DNA from: Eubacterium sp.
GTDB taxonomy: Bacteria > Bacillota > Clostridia > Lachnospirales > Lachnospiraceae
Direction: 5' to 3'
Length of the DNA stretch: 13,127 bases
Assembly: GCA_020844525.1 (NCBI GenBank)
Contig: JAJGAH010000019.1
Location: forward strand, 1 to 13,127
How positions within the stretch are numbered: position 1 is the first letter of the stretch; every line of letters begins with the position of its first letter. A program made the translations under genes and the position numbers. The notes under the pieces are model-generated. The model saw only the letters and a list, made by a program, of their open reading frames with translations. It searched no databases and was not told the origin of the DNA. This document shows positions 1-6,306 of this stretch, in pieces.

Positions 1-809
1 TCTGCCATAATGGTCAGATTCTCCACATTTTTTACATTCATATTGAAAATCAGGCCCTTCTCATAAATTGAAGGCGTAATCATCTGCCTGATCTCTTCAA
101 AAAAGGCCTTCAGATAAATCTCTTCATCGTTAAGGACAATCTCATTTCTGGAAATTCTGCGCAGGTCCAGTACATCATTGATGGTCTCATTCATATAGGT
201 ACCGGACATCGAAACCTTGTACAGATAATCATCGAAGGCCGTATTGTCGCTGAAGTCAGACTGGGCCGCACGGGTAAGCCCCATGATCGAGTACAGGGGT
301 GTCCGGACATTTCTGCTCATCAGATTCAGGAAGTTATCCTTTTCTGTATTTTCCTGGTCCGCCTTCTTCAGGACTTTCTCCAGCTTGCTGATGTGGGCAT
401 TGATCGCCTGAAACCCGCCTGTCGCGTCCCGCATTCCCATGTATATGACGTCTTCTCCACCCCGGAAAAATGTGCAGTCCCAGACGCGCAGTTCTCCCTT
501 CTTGCCATGCACAGTGTTGAATACATCATACACAGGCCGGTCCTGCAGGCACTCCGTGACATGCTTCAGCTCCAGGTCCTGCAGCGTCTTCATCGGATCC
601 GCGTCCGCAGAGACATCCAGGATGTAGGTATACATGGTTCGTTCATAATTAAAGCGCATGCCAGCACTGACCTTCCAGGTGTCATCCTTTGCGATCAGGG
701 TCACGCCTTCACCGGTCAGCAGATCAATTCTCAGGAAAACCTGATAAATATTTTCAAATACACAATCGAAGAGATTTTTCTTTTCGTTTTCTGTAATATT
801 CAGACTCAT
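1..809 (-). CDS. Degenerate histidine-kinase-like protein, partial (C-terminus off the left edge)
   Basis: The reading frame is open from an ATG at 809 to the window edge, giving 269 complete codons. An AAGGGGG ribosome binding site lies about 6 bases upstream. Residues 1-130 look like a divergent PAS-type sensor segment, with no membrane helix. Residues 134-160 are a short coiled linker, and 160-225 align with the dimerisation helices of HisKA domains. The H-box reads LMSRNVRTPL, so the usual SHEMRTP has Arg166 in place of the phospho-accepting His and Asn167 in place of Glu. The second helix (SGTYMNETINDVLDL) aligns well with the intact kinase immediately upstream. From about residue 230 the start of an ATPase-like domain is visible, but the N, G1 and G2 boxes lie outside the window. 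It is probably a soluble signalling protein, either catalytically altered or a dimerisation partner. Any later receiver domain cannot be seen. Confidence 0.85.
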   Translation of the reverse strand, partial: MSLNITENEKKNLFDCVFENIYQVFLRIDLLTGEGVTLIAKDDTWKVSAGMRFNYERTMYTYILDVSADADPMKTLQDLELKHVTECLQDRPVYDVFNTVHGKKGELRVWDCTFFRGGEDVIYMGMRDATGGFQAINAHISKLEKVLKKADQENTEKDNFLNLMSRNVRTPLYSIMGLTRAAQSDFSDNTAFDDYLYKVSMSGTYMNETINDVLDLRRISRNEIVLNDEEIYLKAFFEEIRQMITPSIYEKGLIFNMNVKNVENLTIMA

Positions 810-880
810 CGTTTTCCCCCTTGTCCTGTATTTCTCATGGGTACTTTCGCAATCGTCATATCATATCCTATATTTGCAAT

Positions 881-886
881 ATTATA
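881..886 (-). promoter_or_regulatory. Possible extended -10 promoter for the degenerate kinase gene
   Basis: On the minus strand the hexamer TATAAT is preceded by TGA, forming an extended -10 element (TGATATAAT). No good -35 hexamer lies 16-18 bases upstream. It would give a leader of about 65 bases before the ATG at 809. It lies in the 165-bp gap after the hybrid kinase, where I found no convincing intrinsic terminator, so read-through from the upstream gene is also possible. Confidence 0.4.
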
Positions 887-974
887 TCACATTTGCCACA
901 GCATATATAGCGGGATTATGTCTATTTCTCTTACCGGCAAAGCTTTTATGGCACATGCCACCGGATCTGATGAT

Positions 975-3068
975 TTACATATAATCCCGAAGCGTGTGCA
1001 GCAGCTTCCCGGCATCCAGCGGTTTTTCCACGAACGCATTCATACCGCTTTCCATGGCTCTCTGTACAGAGGACGGAAAAACATCTGCTGACATGGCTAT
1101 AATCGGTATCCGCCTCAGATCATCCCGCTTTGATGACCGGATGCTCTGTGCCGCCTGATAACCGTCCATCACCGGCATCGTCAGATCCATCAGAATTGCG
1201 TCATAGAAACCCGGGTCTGACTGCTCCGCCATAGAAACAGCTTCCTTCCCGTTCTTTGCACACGCAACGACATATCCTGCATCCTTAAGGATGTGAAGGG
1301 CAATTTCCCGGTTGATTTCGTTGTCCTCGGCAAACAGGATATGACCGGCTGTCCCTGCTACGTCTTCTGCCGTTTCCGATCCAGCTTTCTTTGCCGCAGC
1401 TTCTGCTGTTTCCGTTTTCAGACCTTCTGTCTTCATCACAGTTACTGTTTCCGGTTTTGTGTTTCCAGGATTAGACGCCTTCAGTACAAGGATCACCGTA
1501 AACGAGGATCCGACACCTTCTTCACTGGTGACGGTGATATCTCCGCCCATCTGCTTCGCCAGCGTCTTCGAGATGGACAACCCCAGCCCGGTACCTGTGC
1601 CATACCTCTCCGGGTCTCTGTTTTCCTGAATGAATGGCTGGAAAATCTGTTGCAGAAATTCCTCGCTCATGCCGCAGCCATTGTCCGCGACCACAATCTT
1701 CAGCCGAACCTTTCCATCCTCCAGCCGGTCTGAAAACGTTGTCCGGACCGTCCCGCCCGCATCTGTAAACTTCACAGCATTATTCAGCAGATTGATCAGA
1801 ATCTGCTGTACACGCATCCGGTCACAGCAGATATCCTGCACCGTGACTCCTGAAAAATCATAGATCAGATGCACGTTTTTCCGATTTGCGATGGGCCGGA
1901 TGATCGTATCCGCCGCCGTGAATATATCATTCAGGGAGGTCTGCTTTTCCACGAGTCGGAACCTGCCGCTGTCTATTTTTCCAATATCCAGCACATCATT
2001 GATGATACCGAGAAGGTACTGGCCGGACATGTTGATCTTATGGAAGCAGTCCACCGCCTCATCCACATCCTTCGCCTGCATGCCGAGGCTGGAAAGGCCA
2101 ATGACCGCATTCATGGGTGTGCGCATCTCATGGCTCATCCTAGACATGAACATATTCAGATTTTCATTGGTCTGCTTCTCTGCAGCCAGTGCATCCTTTA
2201 ACTCATCACCCAGGCGCTCTATCTCCTGCCGCTGCCGGTATTCCTCCGTGACATCAATAAAGCTTCCCACAAGACCGATAATAGTATCTCCATCATAGAT
2301 CGGTGCCTTCGTCGCCAGAATATCCCGGTTCTGACCGCGTATCATGCATTTTCCATGAACCAGCAGTGTGCTTTCGCCCTGCAGGACACGTTCCTCATCC
2401 CTCCGGAAGGGCTCCGGATCCTCGTGCCATCCCATCTCCTCATCCGTTCTGCCAATCAGCAGGTCCGCTGATGGAAAACCATAGAATTCCAGAAAAGCGC
2501 GATTCACTCCCACAAAACGCCGCTGTGTATCCTTCCAGAAAATACAATCCTGTGTGGTATCCAGCACCTTGTTCACCAGCAGCTTGCGCATTTTTCCAGA
2601 AGAAAACTTCCCGGGCTGTTCCTCCCTGTCCGGCTCCGACGAAAGCAGCCTGCAATACACAAGCGTCTCTCCTTCTCCAAGGCTTCTTCCAGTAAATGAG
2701 AATGTATACCATCTATACGTAAAGTCTCCCCGTAATTTCATCCGGATCCTGTACGTATAATTCTGGCTGAGAAAATCCACCATGCCGGAGACCAGATGCC
2801 GCAGACGTTTCCGGTCATCCGGGTGCAGCCAGTCCCCCTCTTCGCAATCCTCCGACAGTGTATGTTTCACTTTCTCTCTGCTGATCTGCAAAAAGTCCAC
2901 CATCTCATCGGTAACCGCCTCACAGACGGATTTATCCGCAGTCAGACGAAGAATTACCATCCGCTCCGGTATTTTCTCTATCTCCCGCCTGGTCACATCC
3001 GAGAAGAAATCGTCTGATTTTCTCAATTTTCTCACCTTCCTTCTACATACCCCTGTTTTCGGATTCAT
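975..3068 (-). CDS. Soluble hybrid sensor histidine kinase (PAS-PAS-HisKA-HATPase-REC)
   Basis: This 697-residue hybrid two-component kinase senses through PAS-like domains and passes phosphate from His to an internal receiver Asp. Visible domains are a PAS-like segment at about 36-145, a second PAS at about 162-280 (IFWKD, FVGVNRAFLEFYG, ending IDVTEEY), a short coiled linker, and HisKA with H-box FMSRMSHEMRTPMNAVIG and phospho-acceptor His313. The ATPase follows, with N-box INLLNNAVKF, G1 box ADNGCG and G2 box GTGLGLSI. After an Ala/Thr/Glu-rich linker (531-574) comes a receiver domain at about 575-697 with Asp628 (LMDLTMP) and Lys682. There is no signal peptide or membrane helix, so it should be cytoplasmic. 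No output domain follows the receiver, so phosphate presumably passes to another protein. The start is uncertain: the ATG at 3068 has no Shine-Dalgarno sequence, whereas an in-frame TTG at 3026 does. The gene follows the membrane-protein gene after 33 bases and may be cotranscribed with it. Confidence 0.96.
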   Translation of the reverse strand: MNPKTGVCRRKVRKLRKSDDFFSDVTRREIEKIPERMVILRLTADKSVCEAVTDEMVDFLQISREKVKHTLSEDCEEGDWLHPDDRKRLRHLVSGMVDFLSQNYTYRIRMKLRGDFTYRWYTFSFTGRSLGEGETLVYCRLLSSEPDREEQPGKFSSGKMRKLLVNKVLDTTQDCIFWKDTQRRFVGVNRAFLEFYGFPSADLLIGRTDEEMGWHEDPEPFRRDEERVLQGESTLLVHGKCMIRGQNRDILATKAPIYDGDTIIGLVGSFIDVTEEYRQRQEIERLGDELKDALAAEKQTNENLNMFMSRMSHEMRTPMNAVIGLSSLGMQAKDVDEAVDCFHKINMSGQYLLGIINDVLDIGKIDSGRFRLVEKQTSLNDIFTAADTIIRPIANRKNVHLIYDFSGVTVQDICCDRMRVQQILINLLNNAVKFTDAGGTVRTTFSDRLEDGKVRLKIVVADNGCGMSEEFLQQIFQPFIQENRDPERYGTGTGLGLSISKTLAKQMGGDITVTSEEGVGSSFTVILVLKASNPGNTKPETVTVMKTEGLKTETAEAAAKKAGSETAEDVAGTAGHILFAEDNEINREIALHILKDAGYVVACAKNGKEAVSMAEQSDPGFYDAILMDLTMPVMDGYQAAQSIRSSKRDDLRRIPIIAMSADVFPSSVQRAMESGMNAFVEKPLDAGKLLHTLRDYM
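3024..3042 (-). promoter_or_regulatory. Alternative TTG start with strong RBS for the hybrid kinase
   Basis: On the minus strand AAGGAAGG (3035-3042) lies 8 bases before an in-frame TTG (3026-3024). Translation from here would give 683 residues beginning MRKSDDFF. The upstream ATG at 3068 is preceded by TTTCCTGAGA, with no Shine-Dalgarno match, so the TTG is a serious candidate for the true start. The two predictions differ only by a basic 14-residue extension. Confidence 0.5.
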
Positions 3069-3101
3069 TCTCAGGAAACGATCAATCTGTTCGAAAATTC
3101 T

Positions 3102-4505
3102 TTATTTCTCTTCTTCTTTCTTCTTTCGCTGATAATAGTTCAGATGTCCGGCTTCGTTCCTGTCTGTGCCATGTGCCAGCGCATGAATCTCTGTGTCATC
3201 CAGCTTATATTCAGGAACGTGAATTTCATCCGCCTTTTGCAGTTCATCCTGATACAGCTCTTCCGGATTCTGGATCACACGGGTTTTCTCACCTGCGCCG
3301 CTATCTGCTTCCTGACTCCTGCTGCGTTCCGCAGATAGAGCATCCTCTGAAAATTTTGCATCAGGATCTTCCAGATCCCACTGGGATACGCCTGCTGCCT
3401 TTCCATCATTCAGCCGGTCCCACTGATGCTCCGTGGCGGAAACATGATCACGATCTGATGGATCCCACTGCCGCTCCATGCCTGATCTGTTGAGGTCCGA
3501 TTGATTTCTCCGCATTTCTGTCTCTGCACGCCGCCCCAGATCTGCAAGAGGTGTGTCCTCCCCATACTCCCTGGATTCCATGCGCATTCTCTGCGCATAG
3601 TTCAGATTCCGCGGGTAATTATCTGCATACCCATAATCACGGGATGCGCGCTGCCTGCTGTTTCGTCTGTCCATACTCTCTCCGGCAGGTTCTCTGTCTT
3701 TTGTCACAGCCTGTTCGGAGACCTCCGGAATAAAATAGCGCAGGAGCTTTGTCTTATGCATCACAAAGATACACAGGTCCATAAACAGATGAGCAATTAA
3801 TGTACTCACGATCACACCATTCGACTTCAGCAGAAAACCAACCTTGAAGCCATACCAGCATACAATCGCCGAATACACGGCCATCAGTCCGAGCATTGGC
3901 AGGTTCCTCCAGAGACCCGCAAGCGTCTCCTTAAACCAGTCCAGCGTAAAATCAAAGTACAGGAAACGACCTGCTGCCAGGAGCAGGAAATACTGTATCA
4001 ATGTATCGTAATTGTCATCCTGATAGATAAACTTGATGTAGAGCAGAATCAGGATAATATAAAACGAGCTCAGCAGTCTGATACATGCCTTCTGCTCAGA
4101 CTTGATGTGGGTCAGCTTCACTAGCGCAACATCAAACCAGCTGGTCAGAAGAACGGAAAGCAGGATGAACAGAAGAAGAAGGATATCACGATACTTCTGC
4201 CAGTACTGCGAAAGTGGAGACCAGTACGCATCCAGCTGATAATAGACGCTCAGAAACAGAAGGACCGATGTGCTGGAAAAAACCATCTCGTAGAAGCTCT
4301 CGATCCAGGAGAAATGCGTTTTCCGCACTGCCTTCAAAGTACGTGTATCCATACGGGCCGCGTCTTTTTTTCCGTGATATCCGGTCTGTGCATGCGCAGC
4401 AGCCAGAATGATTGCCATCACCGCAACCAGGCACAGGAAGGAAACCAGAAAAAAGGGTCCCGCATTTTTAAAATCAAAATAATGTGTCAGATAAAAAGAG
4501 TTCAT
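3102..4505 (-). CDS. Seven-helix membrane protein with charged cytoplasmic tail and QWD repeats, function unknown
   Basis: I do not recognise this 467-residue protein as a named family. Hydrophobic segments at about 17-37, 71-89, 107-124, 145-161, 168-184, 203-221 and 229-250 suggest seven membrane helices. Residues 255-467 form a very polar tail rich in Arg, Asp, Glu, Ser and Gln, probably disordered, ending in KKKEEEK. The tail carries QWD three times, at 346-348, 361-363 and 375-377, within a region that looks like decayed tandem repeats of 14-15 residues. The ATG at 4505 has GAAGGGA about 11 bases upstream. The gene lies 61 bases after the cysteine-cluster gene and 33 bases before the hybrid kinase, all on one strand, which suggests an operon. 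A role as a sensor or scaffold next to the kinase is inference from position only. Confidence 0.85.
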   Translation of the reverse strand: MNSFYLTHYFDFKNAGPFFLVSFLCLVAVMAIILAAAHAQTGYHGKKDAARMDTRTLKAVRKTHFSWIESFYEMVFSSTSVLLFLSVYYQLDAYWSPLSQYWQKYRDILLLLFILLSVLLTSWFDVALVKLTHIKSEQKACIRLLSSFYIILILLYIKFIYQDDNYDTLIQYFLLLAAGRFLYFDFTLDWFKETLAGLWRNLPMLGLMAVYSAIVCWYGFKVGFLLKSNGVIVSTLIAHLFMDLCIFVMHKTKLLRYFIPEVSEQAVTKDREPAGESMDRRNSRQRASRDYGYADNYPRNLNYAQRMRMESREYGEDTPLADLGRRAETEMRRNQSDLNRSGMERQWDPSDRDHVSATEHQWDRLNDGKAAGVSQWDLEDPDAKFSEDALSAERSRSQEADSGAGEKTRVIQNPEELYQDELQKADEIHVPEYKLDDTEIHALAHGTDRNEAGHLNYYQRKKKEEEK

Positions 4506-4566
4506 AAATCACAACTTCCCTTCAAAAAAATAGCCCCATATCCCGGAAACTGCTTTCAGCAGACAA

Positions 4567-5271
4567 TTATCGTCCCGGAAGAAGCGGTGCCAGTGCCTTC
4601 TTTGCCTTCCGCATCCTCCCTTCAAACTGTGAATAAAAATCCAGGTCCTTCCGGTAAGGCTCCACAAAGAAAACCTGCAGAATATATCTGGTCACCTGAT
4701 CTCTGCTGCGGTCTGTAAGCAGAGGCAGACGGGCACTGACATCCTTCAGGAAAAAATGCCAGGTATTGATAAAAGACTCATACTGCCTGATTTCTTCCCT
4801 TGAAACCCCAATCCAGTCTCTGACCCGCACCGGTGTGGATCCGCCCTTTGTGCACTCCCCTTTTTGCACAAAATAGCGAAAGCTCCTGTCTTCATCGCGA
4901 TAATATCGTCCAAGCGGAAACAGGCGGCAGAAGCCAGGGCGGAACTCATGAATACTGCACCGTCCATTTTTATCCAGAAACGGACATCCATCTGCCCTCG
5001 ACGGATCATTCTCATCATGCTCCATAATATTCGGCAGAATCATTCCATCCACCAGACGGATCTCAATTTCCTTCTCGATCATACCCGTAAAGGTTTTGCC
5101 AGTACCACAGGTCAGGTGATACAGATCCAGCGGATCCAGTACAATCGAATCTCCCGTCATGCGGCAGCAGTCCGAGCACCCTCTGCAATCGTCACACCCA
5201 ACCGGCGCCATATCCTCCTCCGCATAAAATCGTCCGTCCCAGATATCCTTTATATCCACATCTCTGATCAT
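4567..5271 (-). CDS. YkgJ-type CxxCxxCC cysteine-cluster protein
   Basis: This 234-residue cytoplasmic protein belongs by motif to the CxxCxxCC family (YkgJ type), thought to bind zinc or an iron-sulfur cluster through conserved cysteines. The reaction is unknown. The N-terminal cluster is CDDCRGCSDCC, with Cys26, Cys29, Cys32, Cys35 and Cys36, one more CxxC step than the minimal family motif. It is followed by the family hallmark regions CPFLD (Cys96), GRCSIHEFRPGFCRLFP (Cys105, Cys115) and GEC (Cys140). The C-terminal 90 residues are helical and basic, with no further motif. I chose the ATG at 5271 because GGAG lies 7 bases upstream. A GTG at 5289 would add six residues but has no ribosome binding site and lies next to an in-frame stop. 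It is the first gene of the probable operon with the membrane protein and hybrid kinase. The DnaA-box cluster occupies its upstream region. Confidence 0.93.
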   Translation of the reverse strand: MIRDVDIKDIWDGRFYAEEDMAPVGCDDCRGCSDCCRMTGDSIVLDPLDLYHLTCGTGKTFTGMIEKEIEIRLVDGMILPNIMEHDENDPSRADGCPFLDKNGRCSIHEFRPGFCRLFPLGRYYRDEDRSFRYFVQKGECTKGGSTPVRVRDWIGVSREEIRQYESFINTWHFFLKDVSARLPLLTDRSRDQVTRYILQVFFVEPYRKDLDFYSQFEGRMRKAKKALAPLLPGR

Positions 5272-5292
5272 GCTTCTGCTCCGATACACATG

Positions 5293-5385
5293 TTATCAAC
5301 ATAAAAATGTGAAAATTCTGTGTATAAATCAAAATGCAAGTGCATAACCACGATTTTTATCCACAATTTCCACAAGTTATCCACA
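5293..5385. promoter_or_regulatory. Cluster of DnaA-box-like 9-mers
   Basis: Two perfect TTATCCACA boxes lie on the plus strand at 5357-5365 and 5377-5385, 20 bp apart. A TTATACACA box, matching TTATNCACA, is on the minus strand at 5319-5327. A TTATGCACT box with one mismatch is on the minus strand at 5339-5347, also 20 bp from its neighbour. TTATCAACA (5293-5301, plus) has one mismatch. ATTTCCACA at 5366-5374 is a weak sixth match between the perfect pair. All lie in the AT-rich gap between thrH and the cysteine-cluster gene. Binding by DnaA is inferred from the box sequence. No dnaA or dnaN gene is in the window, so a titration or regulatory site is as likely as an origin. Confidence 0.6.
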
Positions 5386-5395
5386 TTCCATCCAA

Positions 5396-5998
5396 TTATT
5401 TCATTGCGTTGCGAATCGCCTGCAGCAGATCTCCATACTCCTCATAGGCAGGAATCTCCGGATGCTCGGCCTTGATCTTGTCCGTACTGCGGAACAGGAA
5501 GCCGGCCTTGCTCGCCTGAATCATACCAAGGTCGTTATAGCTGTCACCGCTGGCAATGGTATCAAACCCGATGGACTGCAGCGCTTTGACGGTCGTGAGC
5601 TTGGACTGCTCGCAGCGCATGCGGAATCCTGTGATCTCACCGTTCTCCGCCACATCCAGTGTATTACAGAACAGTGTCGGGTTGCCAAGCTTTTTCATCA
5701 GCGGTGCCGCAAACTGCTCGAAGGTATCCGAGATCAGGATCACCTGAGAGAAGGAACGAAGCTCGTCCAGAAACGCACGGGCGCCCTCCATAGGCTCAAT
5801 AGTGGCAATGACATCCTGAATCTCCTTCAGTCCAAGACCATGCTCCTTCAGAATCCCCAGTCTCCAGTTCATCAGCTTGTTGTAATCTGGTTCATCACGC
5901 GTTGTCCGCTTCAGCTCAGGGATTCCGCTTGCCTTGGAAAAAGCAATCCAGATTTCCGGTACCAGTACACCCTCAACATCAAGACATGTAATATACAT
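5396..5998 (-). CDS. thrH: ThrH-type HAD phosphatase (phosphoserine phosphatase/homoserine phosphotransferase)
   Basis: This 200-residue cytoplasmic HAD-superfamily enzyme closely resembles ThrH, which dephosphorylates phosphoserine and can transfer the phosphate to homoserine, linking serine and threonine metabolism. Motif I is CLDVEGVLVPEIW, with nucleophile Asp7 and Glu9 in place of the usual second Asp, a ThrH hallmark. Motif II is LISDTF (Ser90), motif III the lysine near QSK (Lys133), and motif IV GDSYND (Asp152 and Asp156). The length matches the roughly 205 residues of Pseudomonas ThrH. I chose the ATG at 5998 because AGGAGG lies 12 bases upstream and the family sequence starts there. 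A longer open frame to 6094 adds 32 unrelated residues coded partly within the palindrome. The enzyme assignment is firm at family level; the substrate in this organism is inferred. The gene stands between the palindrome and the DnaA-box cluster. Confidence 0.92.
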   Translation of the reverse strand: MYITCLDVEGVLVPEIWIAFSKASGIPELKRTTRDEPDYNKLMNWRLGILKEHGLGLKEIQDVIATIEPMEGARAFLDELRSFSQVILISDTFEQFAAPLMKKLGNPTLFCNTLDVAENGEITGFRMRCEQSKLTTVKALQSIGFDTIASGDSYNDLGMIQASKAGFLFRSTDKIKAEHPEIPAYEEYGDLLQAIRNAMK

Positions 5999-6057
5999 TT
6001 TGTTTCTATTCCTCCTGAAATATAGAATTATGTAAAGGTCAAAAGATGTATGCTCAT

Positions 6058-6253
6058 GAAATTGTCTTGAAATCCTCACGGTTTCGACATGCAAGAAATA
6101 CTACGGTTCTTCAATTTTGCTAAAATCGTTCAGAAAAAGTCAAAACTCGCTGCATTCTGCAGCTCAGACAGTTGACTTTTTCTGAACAACGCAAAATTTC
6201 ATCACCAAGTACTTCTAGCATGTCTGCAAATGTTCGGATTTTAAGACAATTTC
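6058..6253. repeat. Long imperfect palindrome (about 196 bp) upstream of thrH
   Basis: Two arms of about 85 bp face each other around a short centre. Matching blocks are 6058-6075 with 6236-6253 (17 of 18 bases), 6086-6102 with 6208-6224 (15 of 17), 6113-6120 with 6191-6198 (8 of 8), and 6128-6143 with 6172-6187 (16 of 16, GTTCAGAAAAAGTCAA). The centre holds a small perfect hairpin, GCTGCA-TTC-TGCAGC, at 6149-6163. Weaker pairing may extend outward to AAAGGT at 6034-6039 and ACCTTT at 6264-6269. It could be a MITE or palindromic dispersed repeat, or a structured RNA in the thrH leader. No coding sequence is seen. It has no T-tract and so is not a standard terminator. Confidence 0.8.
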
Positions 6254-6306
6254 TTATACATTTACCTTTGAACCCCAATAATAATATAAAAAATTATAAC
6301 AGCGAT

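Noticed and set aside
940..974. A short palindrome (TGGCATGTGCCA) after the hybrid kinase as a terminator
   Set aside because: The loop would be only two bases and no T-tract follows it.
393..1091. A 232-codon plus-strand frame
   Set aside because: It lies antisense across the degenerate kinase gene, the intergenic gap and the end of the hybrid kinase gene, has no ribosome binding site support and no recognisable domain. The minus-strand frames explain this DNA better.
5281..5395. The DnaA-box region as the chromosomal origin oriC
   Set aside because: No dnaA, dnaN, rpmH or gyrase gene is in the window, and no clear AT-rich unwinding element with repeats was seen. An origin is kept only as one possibility to test.
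5999..6094. A 32-residue N-terminal extension of ThrH
   Set aside because: AGGAGG precedes the ATG at 5998 and the ThrH family begins there; the extension is coded partly by the palindrome.
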